From assembly GCF_902459465.1 (NCBI RefSeq), contig NC_047081.1:1550001-1614000 (forward strand): a stretch of 64,000 nt of DNA, written 5' to 3'. A program made the position numbers and the translations under genes. The number at the start of each line of letters is the position of its first letter. The stretch's first letter is position 1. The notes below the pieces were generated by a model, which did not search any database, was not told the DNA's origin, and saw only the letters and a list, made by a program, of their open reading frames with translations. This DNA comes from Asterias rubens. Lineage: Eukaryota > Echinodermata > Asteroidea > Forcipulatida > Asteriidae. Positions 37,087 to 47,735 of this stretch are shown here, piece by piece.

Positions 37087-37303
37087 ATTTATGCGTGTGA
37101 TAATCAAAATATGGGCGACAGAGGGCAGCACGTCGTGCGGCCCATCCAGCCCAGTCTGCAATATTGGACTCCACACTCAAAAGCAAAATGTGGATCTGCA
37201 AATTAGAGAAACATGAAACAAGTCTGTTTCCTGCAACTGTATTTAAATCGATTGAAGGTGCAATATTTATTATAACATTGATGTAAAAGACAATTCAATT
37301 ATA
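37087..37303 (+). other. 5' leader of the uncharacterised gene, with uORF
   Basis: GTTTTTTTGTTCATTTCAG ending at 37086 is a strong 3' splice site, suggesting a spliced leader. A possible first exon ends at about 35561 (CGGAAAAG/GTAAATTT). A 41-codon upstream ORF runs from 37091 to 37216 in another frame. An in-frame TGA at 37253 precedes the main ATG, so the main ORF cannot extend upstream without splicing. Confidence 0.35.
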
Positions 37304-38701
37304 ATGAAGAAATTCAGGCAGCTGATCCGAGAGTGTGGGGAGGGGACAGTGATGTACAATCACCTGCACATGAACTTACTGAAAGCCGGTTTAGTTCGCC
37401 CCCGTGGAGTGGGAACAGCCGGGCGAGCTAACGGCAAACCGCGCGGTAGAGGGCGCAGTCGCGGCCGCGGTGCCCGTGGAGCAAGACCGGAGGTTAAGAC
37501 AACTACGGTAAACCACCAGCAACAACAAGAGGCAACCAATGGTTTCCGGGGTCATAATGAGGTCAGCGCACTTTACCAACAACCCACCAATCACGGCCCG
37601 TTAGACTTAGTGACAAGGAGTGACCCACCAAAAGAGCACCAACAAATCTATTATGATTTTACATCTCATCACGAGACCGGTGACGCAAACAAACAGCACA
37701 GCTCTGGGGTGCAGAACCAAGGCATACAAGACAGTTCTAACTACCCGTTGAATTTAGCCACACCCAAAGTCTCCCATTTGACCATGCCCCATCCGGCTGT
37801 TCACAGGAACGGGTTTGCGAGGGAAGAACCGGATCCGGTTCCTCACAGGAACGGACACCACTCAGGACAAACTGATCAAAGAAGTGGCTATTTTTCAAGT
37901 CGCTTTTTCCCTGTGCCACCAGTATTGCATAAATTTACCCCCAACGTTGGTGTCGCTTTCGTCAAGGAGATCGTAGATTGCATCTTCCCCGACCTGGCAT
38001 ACCGCCCTCTGGCTGCTGAGGGACAGGAGTATCTTGAGGTCACCAGACGGGAGGGGACCCTTTATCCAGGTATAGGAAACGGAGAGGTCAAAATGGCACC
38101 AATCTCTCCATGTCACCCCGCGAGAATCTTGGTATCCCCAGAAGGTATGGTCATGTTTCAGGCCGCGAACAGGACGTTGGGGGCGGTAGAGGCACTGTCT
38201 GCTGGTGGCGATTCAACAGTCTGGCGCAAGAGTGTCCTGGAATGTGTGCAGAATCTCACTGCGAAGAGTGGATACCGGTTCTGTCCGGGGTTAGGGTTCC
38301 TCAACGGTCAAAGCAAATGCAGTGGGTTGTCTGCTCTCCCAAGTGCTGACGACATTGTGACGTCAGATTTCGGCTTGGGCTTCCGGTCAGTGTCATGTGA
38401 TCTCTGGTATCGTCCGATGCCAGGCAACAACAACAACAACAACACTGAAATTGCGCCAAACGATGTTTCCATGCCAACCCTAAGCAAGCATCTCAACAAC
38501 GAAGAGGGCGAGGAGGATGAACAACTAGACCCGACGGCTCTTCACGTCTCAGAACAATTCGGGGCGTGCACACAGTGCATCGAGTTGGGCCAGCAGCTCC
38601 AAAGGGACGGCCGACGCAAGCAGAGGAATCCTCGTAGCATGGAACAGTCGTCGGATTGCCCAGAAAGACTTGACACTAGCTATGAGAGATCGTTAATTTA
38701 A
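37304..38701 (+). CDS. Uncharacterised 465-aa RGR-patch protein
   Basis: An unsplit ORF of 465 codons, far longer than chance, with balanced amino-acid use and GC content above its flanks. I do not recognise the family. Seen: N-terminal MKKFRQLIRECGEG helix; a basic patch at residues 45-62 (KPRGRGRSRGRGARGARP) resembling RG-rich nucleic-acid-binding or AT-hook-like segments; a polar region with PLDLV (99-103) and PLNLA (148-152), close to the PxDLS consensus for CtBP binding; an apparently folded block from about 205 to 380 with many aromatic, Cys and hydrophobic residues; an Asn run coded by (CAA/AAC)n; an acidic GEEDEQ patch; and a C-terminal CTQC. This composition hints at a nuclear regulator (inference). 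No zinc finger, signal peptide or membrane segment is visible. The start is the first ATG after an in-frame stop at 37253. Confidence 0.75.
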   Translation: MKKFRQLIRECGEGTVMYNHLHMNLLKAGLVRPRGVGTAGRANGKPRGRGRSRGRGARGARPEVKTTTVNHQQQQEATNGFRGHNEVSALYQQPTNHGPLDLVTRSDPPKEHQQIYYDFTSHHETGDANKQHSSGVQNQGIQDSSNYPLNLATPKVSHLTMPHPAVHRNGFAREEPDPVPHRNGHHSGQTDQRSGYFSSRFFPVPPVLHKFTPNVGVAFVKEIVDCIFPDLAYRPLAAEGQEYLEVTRREGTLYPGIGNGEVKMAPISPCHPARILVSPEGMVMFQAANRTLGAVEALSAGGDSTVWRKSVLECVQNLTAKSGYRFCPGLGFLNGQSKCSGLSALPSADDIVTSDFGLGFRSVSCDLWYRPMPGNNNNNNTEIAPNDVSMPTLSKHLNNEEGEEDEQLDPTALHVSEQFGACTQCIELGQQLQRDGRRKQRNPRSMEQSSDCPERLDTSYERSLI

Positions 38702-39390
38702 AACAACTGTTGCCGAAAATGGAAAAGGAAACAAACATTAATTTGATTGATTAAAAAGGTTTGAAAGCGACAAAAAAATGGATTATCTGGGATTAAGGCC
38801 AGTATTGATCAGAACAATAGTTAACAAAAAATGCATAATATCACCCAAACCAGTTGAATATTGTTTAGATAAGTGCGGCCTACAGCATGCGCGTCCAAAT
38901 ACAATACATTAGTTTTCATTCGTGTACTTCTGGGTACAAGACACAGTTATTAGTTTAGTCAATAGATTAACCAACAAATTAACCATTTACATACTGTTAC
39001 ACTAGGTACCACCCTGCCCCCAATCTTTCGCAGCCATTTTGAAAAAAATAGAAATTGCTTTTTATTCTACCTACACTTCTCACCTGCAATAGCACTACAT
39101 TCAGATATTATGCAAATTAAATCACACGTTTGTATCATCAACTAATGTACAAAAGATTTGTTGTATAACAACAATTTCTGTCGTGTGAACTATCTATACT
39201 GAATCAATGATAGAGCACGAAAATTGTTTAAAAGCAGGTTTCACTAAATAGACAGTAGATTTTCCCAGAAATCATCCTTGTCATTTGATTTGTGGAGCAC
39301 TCGTCACGTGATATCCTTTTTGTAATGTATTGACTGCCGCGACACTCCAACACTTTTGATAAGAACGCTTTGGACGCCCCGCCCAATTAA

Positions 39391-39539
39391 GGATGCGTTC
39401 TTTTAGCTTCCCTAGGTCGACCCCGGTGTGTGGCGTTTTTTTCCAGGACGAACGTGGGTAATTATCTGCACACGTTCGTCCTGGAAAAACAAAACGCCAC
39501 ACACCGGGGTCGACCCGGGGAAGCTAAGCGAACGCACCC
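39391..39539. repeat. Palindromic MITE (family D, hAT-like ends)
   Basis: A near-perfect palindrome. Arms GCTTCCCTAGGTCGACCCCG and CGGGGTCGACCCGGGGAAGC enclose CCAGGACGAACGTGGGTAAT and its inverse. The end GGGTGCGTTCG..., seen complete in the copy at 45794-45946, resembles hAT-type termini (inference). Confidence 0.8.
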
Positions 39540-39697
39540 GATGTGAGACTGCACAGTGCGAGAGCAGTAGTCTCGCGGGGGCCAGCAGTCTCGCAAGAAT
39601 ATCGTCCACAAGTCTAGCAACTAAAAATATTCTGAATGAATGGAGATGTATCTTTTAATTAATAATGTTCATATAGATGAAAGTAGGTCAATTGAAA

Positions 39698-40086
39698 TTA
39701 AAGGAACACGTTGTCTTGGATCGGACGAGTTGGTCTATAAAAAGCGTTTGAAACCGTTTGTTATGAAATGCATATGGTTAGAAAGATGTTTTAAAAGTAG
39801 AATATAATGATCCACACAAGTATCACACGAAACTGCACGGTTTTCCTTTTACGTCGCGAACTATCACGGTCGGCCATTTATGGGAGTCAAAATTTTGACT
39901 CCCATATATGGCCGACCGTGTTAGTCGACAGGGTAAAAAGAAAACATGCAATTTCGATGCATATTTGTGTAGATCATTGTATTCTACTTTAACAATATCT
40001 TTCTAGCCATATACATTTACAACAAACGGTTACAGAACGATTTTCAAAGACCAACTCGACCGATCCAAGGCAACGTGTTCCTTTAA
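39698..40086. repeat. Palindromic MITE (family C)
   Basis: Perfect terminal inverted repeats TTAAAGGAACACG and CGTGTTCCTTTAA, extended by imperfect arms (TTGTCTTGGATCGG and CCGATCCAAGGCAA). The centre is GGAGTCAAAATTTTGACTCC. A left-truncated second copy lies at 44578-44840. Confidence 0.85.
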
Positions 40087-40493
40087 TCTCTATTGTTGGA
40101 AATCATGTCATACACACACCTTTGTGTAAAACAAAAAGCGACCTGCGTTTACAGCTTGGAGTTCGCACCAAATATCATACGTAAAGGAATGGAATACAAA
40201 TCATCAGACAGTGTTTATGTTTTGTGTGATCAACCACACATGAAATAACAAAGCTGTGAAAATTTGGACCTAAAGGCTCTGTGGGTACTTGGTAATATTG
40301 TCAAAGACCAGTATTGTCACTTTGAGTATACCAACATGTACAAACAATAACAAACCTGTATAATTTTGAACTCAGATGGCTATTACAAGAAAGTTTTGGA
40401 GAAAAAATACCTCATTGTTGCACACGAGTGTGTGCTTTTAGATGCATGAGAAAGTGCTCCAGGTCTGAAGCCTCCTCAGATTTAAATATTTAA

Positions 40494-41719
40494 GATTATT
40501 ATTATTATTATTATTCATGGTTTATTTATTAAAACACTGCAATACAGCGGCTAAAAAGCCGAAATGCACAGTTTACAAAAAAGCCATTGAAAAACATTAC
40601 TATTATATATATATAAAAACAAAATATATAAATGTATAAACTTAAAAAGAGCACAAAAACAATTTGATAAGATTAGAAAACCAACCATCGCTCACTTAGA
40701 AAAACCAATATAATTGTCATTAAAGTTGCAGCAATGATTACTAATGAGACTAGGAGTCGCTACATGGCAAAAAAAAAAGAAATGGCAAATCCCAGTTGGC
40801 AAGAACACATTTGGTAATAACAATTTAAAAAAAAAGGCAATTTACAATTAAACCATCCATTACTATAAAAAAAGAAGATAGATATTTTAAGCCGAGGGGA
40901 TTTGGCCAGAAGTTCACAAAATGCGGGCAAGAGCAGGAATAGTGGATCGTTTGTACCTTTCAGTACGACACTTGGGAATGTGAAGCCCGGTTACTGTGCT
41001 GGCTCGAAGTACTCTATCACGTGTAGTAGTTTTTTTCCGGGGGGAGCATGTTCCTAAACTTAGAGGATCCAAGTAAGTTCTTACCAAACTTTATAAAAAG
41101 GTCTTCTCTTCTAGACTTGAGTGATGAGATGCCCAGTAATTCAAGTGCCATGGTATAGGACTTATATTGAAGGCCAAGAATAATGCGGGCGGCACGTTTC
41201 TGAACATTTTCAACAGCAATAACCTGGCGCTCAGTAATAGAGCTGTGCCAAACTTGACTAGCGTATTCCAGAACAGGTCTAATATAACAAGTATAAACTG
41301 CCACCATGTCTGTAGTAGGTACTTTGGATTTACGTAGTACGCACAAAGTGTACAACCTACGGGATGCCTTAGAAACAACTTCCGCAATGTGTATGTCCCA
41401 TTTTAAGTTGTTTTGAACAGTCACACCAAGCAATTTAATTGAAGTTGCACACCTGAGATTTATCGAATTGAGAGAAACCGAAGTTTGAGGTACATCGCGC
41501 TTCAAAAAAGATATCGTCATTGTGCAACATTTCTCAGGTTTTGGGAGCACATCATTACTTTTACACCAGGTAGATAAGTTATCAAGGTGATCTTGTATAG
41601 AGGATTGTTGATCATACTTGACAACTTCACCTAAAGTAAGATCATCCACATACTTCCACCGCCCACAACCTCCAACTGATGCATCATTAACTAACACAAG
41701 AAACAAAATGGGTCCCAGA
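40494..41719 (-). mobile_element. 5'-truncated non-LTR retrotransposon (LINE)
   Basis: The minus-strand element starts inside the RT domain and ends in an (AAT)n microsatellite tail at 40494-40515, as in CR1/L2/Daphne-like elements. The 3' UTR is about 400 nt. Upstream ORF1, endonuclease and most RT motifs are missing. The exact target-site duplication could not be identified. Confidence 0.8.
41017..41718 (-). pseudogene. LINE reverse transcriptase fragment
   Basis: The open stretch encodes the GPILF motif at its start, the catalytic KYVDDLTL (at about 41637-41660), then LLGVTVQNNLKW, YTCYIRPVLEYASQVWHS and ENVQKRAARIILG. These are RT palm/thumb landmarks of the CR1/L2/Daphne group. The frame breaks near its end at a run of seven A/T (about 41027-41034), and family-like coding resumes in another frame to a stop at about 40914. 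The element is therefore truncated at the 5' end and frameshifted, with no function expected. Confidence 0.85.
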
Positions 41720-41993
41720 TAAAATACATGTACCTCTTTCTTAAAAACTACGTTACTTCAGAGGGAGCCGTTTCTACCCACTGCTTTATACTATCAACGG
41801 CTCCCTGTTGCTCGCTACCAATGAATGATTTTTAAAGCTAATTATTTTGAGTAATTGCTAAGCGTGTCCAGTGCCTTTGAAGGATGGGGGGCAGAAATAT
41901 AAATCGCAGACAGTGTCCATGTTGTGTGTGATCAATAACAAATAACAAACCTGTAAAAGTAGGATTTGAAACTTTGCATGGTGGAAGTAAGAT

Positions 41994-42170
41994 ATAGAAA
42001 AGTTTGCGGTAACACCATGTAATAACAATCTCTCAATGAGTTGGGGTGGTTCTGAAAAGAACCGTTGGATTAACTCAATCCAACGGTTCTTTTATCCAAC
42101 GGTTCTTTTCAGAACCACCCCAACTCATTGAGAGATTGTTATTACATGGTGTTACCGCAAACTTTTCTAT
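41994..42170. repeat. Near-perfect palindrome (family E MITE)
   Basis: Two arms of about 80 bp, ATAGAAAAGTTTGCGGTAAC... and its inverse ...GTTACCGCAAACTTTTCTAT, flank a short centre near 42080. The arms look almost identical. Other family members: 63489-63579, and a half copy at about 56086-56150. Confidence 0.9.
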
Positions 42171-42949
42171 AAACCTGTAAAAAATGTTGGCTAAATTTGT
42201 TTTGTGAGTCGGGAATTGTTTTTTGAAAGTCATGTAATCTGGTTGAGATCTTATGCAGTATGAAATTGTCGAGAAAATTTGACACATGATAGTATAGTTA
42301 AATTTTAGAGCATTATGACAGATAACTCGTCGTTATTGAGACGAAAGTTGCTGGTAGCGGCACTTCTTGGAAAAATATTATACATAAAAACACGGTGAAA
42401 ACTCCTTACTGGTTTTCTGGACACCATAAACACAGAGTTAATGTTAAAGTACCCAACTGTGTTTCAATGGTCGTCGTTGTTTATGATGTTGTGTATTTTG
42501 TTACATTTCTTTTACCGAATGCAATAGTGAATGCAATTAATAAATCAGATTTTCTCGTTTATACAATGTTTTTTGTGTCAGATTACTCAGAACTTCCTGG
42601 TGAAACGCAAACAACATTCCGTTTGCAGTGGACGGTCACGGGACACTCCGTGCAGCCCTTTCACGGTTTGGGAAAGACGGTAAACACCGGAAAGCCAATA
42701 TGACCTATGACACCACAAGGTCACAAGGTCAATATGCTTTGAACAGTCGAATGAGTGAACTATGACACTTCAGACAGGGAGGGGTGAACCCCAACCTATA
42801 GAAAATATAGCATCGGCCTTAAACGTATTTGGTAGACCCTCCACAATATTCTATTGCAGACAGATTTGAGAGCCCAAGAAAAGAAAAGGGATACCTCCCT
42901 GACCTTGCCACATACCCTAATTAATACCAGTTTCATCTTTAGTAAACTG

Positions 42950-43236
42950 AGCTGAAAATTTGAGCTCAATCGGTCATGCGCGATAATAATGACGAAACAA
43001 AAACACTTGTCACACGGAGTTGTGTGCTTTCAGATGCTTGATTTCGAGACCTCAAGTTCACTGAGGTCTCGAAATCAAATTCGTGGAAAATTACTTCTTT
43101 CTCGAAAACTACTCCACTTCATAGGGAGCCGTTTCTCACAATGTTTTATACTACCAAATTCGATCTTACTCGTTAAGTTAGGTTTTATGCTAATAATTAC
43201 TTTTGAGTAACTACCAATAGTGTCCACCGCCTTTTA
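42950..43236 (+). repeat. MITE family A copy
   Basis: Contains GTTGTGTGCTTTCAGATGCT, TTTCGAGACCTCAAGTTCAC with its local inverse, GGGAGCCGTTTCTCACAATG and the end ACCAATAGTGTCCACCGCC. Confidence 0.75.
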
Positions 43237-44317
43237 GAGAATGCCTGGGTGCCAGTATCAAAACAACAGTCAGATAAGGCTACCATATAGACACTAAGCA
43301 CATAAGCACAACATTGGCATTACTGTTGACATGTATACAATCGATTCATCAAAGAGAGTTTAGAATAAAGCCCACTAATACATCAGAACACCTGTATTTT
43401 TCCCAATTTGTTTTGGCCTTGACATTATGATGTTGACTTTTATTTTGAAAAAAAAGAAAGAAAAAAAGTACCTGAAAGTTGAACGCGAATTCATGACTGA
43501 TTAACATCAAAATTAATGAGGTCAGACCAAAAACCCCCTTAACAACACCCATAGTGTTGTATTATTGCACACAATGACTAAGACAAACATTAGACAACCA
43601 AGGTATGTGGGATTTGAATCGTTAGCAGGAAAAACATACCCGCATTTTTGTAATATTCCCCGTGTAAACTTCTGTATTAGATTCATTGTAATTCATTTGC
43701 ATAAAACCAGCATTTTGTTGCCAGCGCCCATTGTCACACACAGCTCAGCTATAGTCATTGATGTATATAGTATAGTTTTCGTACTAACTGTGGCTACACG
43801 GATAGCAGTGACACAAAATGTGCATTACGAGTGTCCGCAAAAACTTACAATGTCGTCTGCTATGGGATTTATCATTAAGACTTCCACACCGGACTCAAAC
43901 CCGAAGGATGGAAAAAGGAGACTTGTTTTAATGAAATGAAAAGCACTTTACGGTGAGTAGACCATTATTTTCTGTATCAATAATTTCCTCCATTGTTTGC
44001 ACATGGCAATTTGTTACACTATGGAAACCAATACATTTTGACTGGGCCGCAGTGGGTATAATTACTTTCTATAATGTATCCATTGGTACGACGATTGAGG
44101 AGTTTTGAAGCACATTATATCACTGGGGAATTATACTTTAGGTGATTATTCAATTCAATAATTAAATTAAATTCAATTAAATAAGGTTGGTTGAAATATC
44201 ACACAATATTATTCTTAAAATGTCGTACAGGTCAACCATAAATAATTTTTTTTTACTAGTTTACTATTTTCTGTGAATGTTTAGTATTATTTTAAAAAAA
44301 TCTGTTTTTTTGTTGTT

Positions 44318-44361
44318 GGGGGGGGGGGGGGGGGTTACGAACATAACCCCCCCCCCCCCCC
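44318..44361. repeat. G17/C15 homopolymer hairpin
   Basis: A run of 17 G (44318-44334) is followed after GTTACGAACATAAC-like spacer by 15 C (44347-44361), with GTTACGAACATAAC-type flanking symmetry, so the stretch can form a G:C hairpin. Confidence 0.85.
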
Positions 44362-44577
44362 GCCAACATTTAACTTCGGGTTTATTTTTCCGAGACACCA
44401 CCAAAAACGTTTCTTTGAGGAGTTATATATAACAAGTGTTGTAGGTTACTGTAATGGAATTAAGTGCATCGCGTCATTTTGGTCAGTTTGGCATATCAAG
44501 ATAACACCCGTAGTTATTCTGAAGTACATCTCAATCGAGTGTTGGGGTCGCCAAAACGCACTCCAGAACAACGGTGC

Positions 44578-44840
44578 CTCGAAATTGCGTGGTTTTCCCT
44601 TTAATTTGAGAACCAACACGGCCTGCCATTTATGGGAGTCAACAAATTTGACATCCGTAACTGGCCGACCGTGTTTGTCGTCGAGGTAAAAGGAAAACCG
44701 TGCAATTTCGAGGCGTGTTTGTGTGGATCATTGTATTCTACTTTTACAACATCTTTCGACCCAAATGCATTTTATAACAAACGGTTACAAACGCTTTTCA
44801 AAGACCAATTCGACCGATCCAAGGCAACGTGTTCCTGTAA
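44578..44840. repeat. MITE family C, left-truncated copy
   Basis: Shares TGCCATTTATGGGAGTCAA, GTGTGGATCATTGTATTCTA and the right end CCGATCCAAGGCAACGTGTT with the copy at 39698-40086. Confidence 0.8.
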
Positions 44841-45589
44841 GCACTGTTCTTACTTATATGACCTTTTAAGGGTCACGTGCAGTCCTTTTTGTTCCTACAG
44901 TTTATCATTAATTAGCACCATACATGCTTTCTGCAATTTGTATATCTCATGAATGTGTAAATATTCACCCATCCTAATTGACATAAATTATAATTACCCC
45001 GATGGTGCTATTACCTGCTAGTTTGCATAAACTATGCAAATTAGTGACGCGTGTACGAGCGTACTTTTTAAAGGGAAATTGGTGATTAGAACCAACGTCA
45101 ATTAATTTATGAAGTCAATTAATTAATTTATATTTATAATTATTGTACAATTTCAGTATATCGAAGCTGCCGGAACACCCACTACCCCACAGACCATTGG
45201 CGTCCATTGGGGGGGGGGGGGGGGGGGGCAGGGGGACACGTCCCCCCATCTTTTTGAGGATGGGGACACAATATCAAATGTCCCCCATCTTTTTGACTAC
45301 CTTTATCATGAAGCCCAAGTTTTGCACTGTGTAAGACGAAACCTTGTGTCCAACCATGGGCATTATCCCCCCCCCCCTCAAAATTGACACTAGATTGCAT
45401 CACAGGGCGGCATCTAAAATGCAAAATTTCCCCGGGACCTTATAATCGGGCCCGGACACCACGCCGTTAACGTTATGTCCCCCAATCTTTTAAGACGTAA
45501 TGACGCCCCTGCACGTCATTGACCTTTAAAAAATAAGTTAAAAAAATGTTAAGTTTCGTTGATTTGTGTTCACAACAAAAAGGTGACGT

Positions 45590-45745
45590 CAACACATCTA
45601 TCTTAACTTTACCGATGTGAGCATACTCAGTACTTATGTCAGCTCTGTTACAGGCATATTACTCGGGTGGGATTCGAACCCACGACCTCTGCAACTCTAG
45701 AGCAGTGTCTTGCCAACTAGACTACCGAGGTTGCCCGGTAGCTAC
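45590..45745 (-). repeat. tRNA-derived SINE with intact-looking head
   Basis: The minus strand reads CAACCTCGGTAGTCTAGTTG (A box), then CACTGCTCTAGAGTTGCAG and GTGGGTTCGAATCCCACCCG (B box with a paired T arm). The 3' body matches the element at 10610-10762. The anticodon loop is irregular (about 9 nt with a 4-bp stem), so a SINE is preferred over a true tRNA. Confidence 0.65.
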
Positions 45746-45793
45746 AGAGGCAGTTAGAATCCTATGTTTTAGCAGAGGGTATACTGCATCTAT

Positions 45794-45946
45794 GGGTGCG
45801 TTCGTTTAGCTTCCCTGGGTCGACCCCGGTGCGTGGCGGTTTTTTTTTACCAGGACGAACGTGGGTAATTATCTGCACACACTTGTCCTGGGAAAAAAAT
45901 CCGCCACACACCAGGGTCGACCCAGGGAAGCTAAACGAACGCACCC
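45794..45946. repeat. Palindromic MITE (family D), second copy
   Basis: Starts GGGTGCGTTCGTTTAGCTTC and ends GAAGCTAAACGAACGCACCC, a perfect 20-bp terminal inverted repeat. The inside is the same GGACGAACGTGGGTAATTAT hairpin as at 39391-39539. It is adjacent to the SINE at 45590-45745. No clear 8-bp target duplication was seen. Confidence 0.88.
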
Positions 45947-46724
45947 TATTTAACCTAATCTTATTGAGCGTTTTTCTTTAAAGCCAAGTTCTGACACCTT
46001 GTTATTAAAATATGAAAATGACCAAACTCAAACTCATTTTATCAGACTGCATGCAACTTCTAAACAAAATTGAAAATATGAATTTACTTTAAAGTTGCAA
46101 TGACTACATTCAACTTTCCCGATGAGCGGATGAACGGCTGTTCAATGTTAAACGGAAGCTCTAAATATCAGTAACACACCTTTAGGTGCAATGCAAAATT
46201 CAATTGATCGTGCTTTAACTCGCATTGTGATTGTGTGATGTTGCGGTAAAACACGTGTTAAAACAAAGTGTGAAAATCACATATTTTTTTTAAAACTCAA
46301 TACTTGTGGCAGATTCGTTTAAAGGCGCTGAACACTATATTGGTAAGAACTCAAAATAATTGTTAGCGTAGAAACTTCGTTGGTAATGAGTAATGAGGGC
46401 TGTTAGATAGTATAAAACATTGTGAGAAACGGCTCCCTTTGATAGTTTGTAACCACTCCAAACTTTAGGAATAGCTATTTGAAATTCAAATAGGTTTTCG
46501 GATCTAATACGCTGCAAATTGGATCTAGCGTTTTAAATGATCACATTTTTAAGGGGATGGTGCTTCTTTGGTAAGTATACCTTTTGGTAATTACTAAAAA
46601 ATATTAATTACCATAAAAACGTACTCGGTATAGAGCACAGGAGAGCTGTTAATTGTTAGAAACGCCCCCCTTTGAAGCAATACAGTTCTAGCGAAAGAGG
46701 TAAACAAATATTGCACAAGTTTGG

Positions 46725-47096
46725 TTAAAGACACTGGACACTCAAAGACCAGTCTTCTCACTTGGTGAATCTCAACATATGCATAAAATGACAACCCTGT
46801 AAATTTGAGCTTGATTGGTCATCGAAGTTGCGCGATAATAATGAAAGAAAAAGCACCCTTGCCACACAAAGTTGTGTGCGTTTAGATGGTTGATTTCGAG
46901 ACCTCAATATTCTAAACCTGAGGTATCGAAATCAAATTCCTGGAAAACTACTTCTTTCTTGAAAACTATGTCACTTCAGAGGGAACCATATCTCTCGATG
47001 TTTTATACCATCAACCTCTCCCCATTACTAGTCACCAAATAAGGTTTTGTGCTAATAATAATTTTGAGTAATTACCAATAGTGTCCACATCATTTA
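46725..47096 (+). repeat. MITE family A copy, full length
   Basis: Starts TTAAAGACACTGGACACTCA, includes AATTTGAGCTTGATTGGTCA and TTTCGAGACCTCAATATTCT with a local inverse, and ends AATTACCAATAGTGTCCACA. Confidence 0.8.
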
Positions 47097-47735
47097 AATG
47101 GCTTCAGGCATGAAGCCTTTCTCAGCAGGTATCTGAAAGCATACATTTCTACGCAACAAAGGTGTTGCGTATTAAAAATTAGAATTTGAGAAAGGCTTCA
47201 GACATGAAGCCATCCAAAAAGAACGCAGTTCTAGACAACACGTGTGAATTTTCTTTCATTATTTTCATGCAACTTCGAAGACAAAGTGAGCCCGAACTTT
47301 CACAGGTTTGCTATTTTATGCACGCTGGGTGCACCAAACGAGGATACCAAAAGTATGCCCTGCCTCGTTGTGTGTAAATATACAACCTTTCCTAAGGTAT
47401 TAAACAACCCAAGTAAATGTATTTGTTGCCAGTCTTTTCGAACTTATTTCAAAACATTCAACACATCCTCAACAAATTTATTTGATCATATTTTGTATTC
47501 CCCATGAAGTAAAATAAGCACATTCAAATGTATATTGATTAAGTTTTGAAAAATATTTCACTTGCGACAGAACAACATTGTTCCACGGTTGTCTACTGAT
47601 ATTGTTATGAAGTTTTGAAACAAAACCGAAAGAAAGTTCACACACAAGCCCCCCCCCCCAATTGCCATAAATGGAACCCGAGAAGCGTTACTGTTAGTTA
47701 CGTTTCTCAGATTGTGTATTCGTTAGTGGGGATTA

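Larger units (their letters stand above)
40276..41880. mobile_element. MITE family A copy interrupted by a LINE
   Basis: The left half (about 40276-40493) has TGGTAATATTGTCAAAGACC and GTGTGTGCTTTTAGATGCAT. The right half (about 41730-41880) resumes with TACCTCTTTCTTAAAAACTA, GGGAGCCGTTTCT and GTGTCCAGTGCCTTTGA. The halves join in family order around the LINE, so the LINE inserted second. Confidence 0.75.

Noticed and set aside
42395-42703. 102-codon plus-strand open frame
   Set aside because: Isolated within repeats, no family resemblance and no plausible splice partners.
43565-43939. 124-codon plus-strand open frame
   Set aside because: Composition fits random AT-rich sequence, with no domain and no splice context.
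45660-45735. Candidate tRNA gene on the minus strand
   Set aside because: A and B boxes are present, but the anticodon arm is irregular and the flanks match SINE copies elsewhere in the window.
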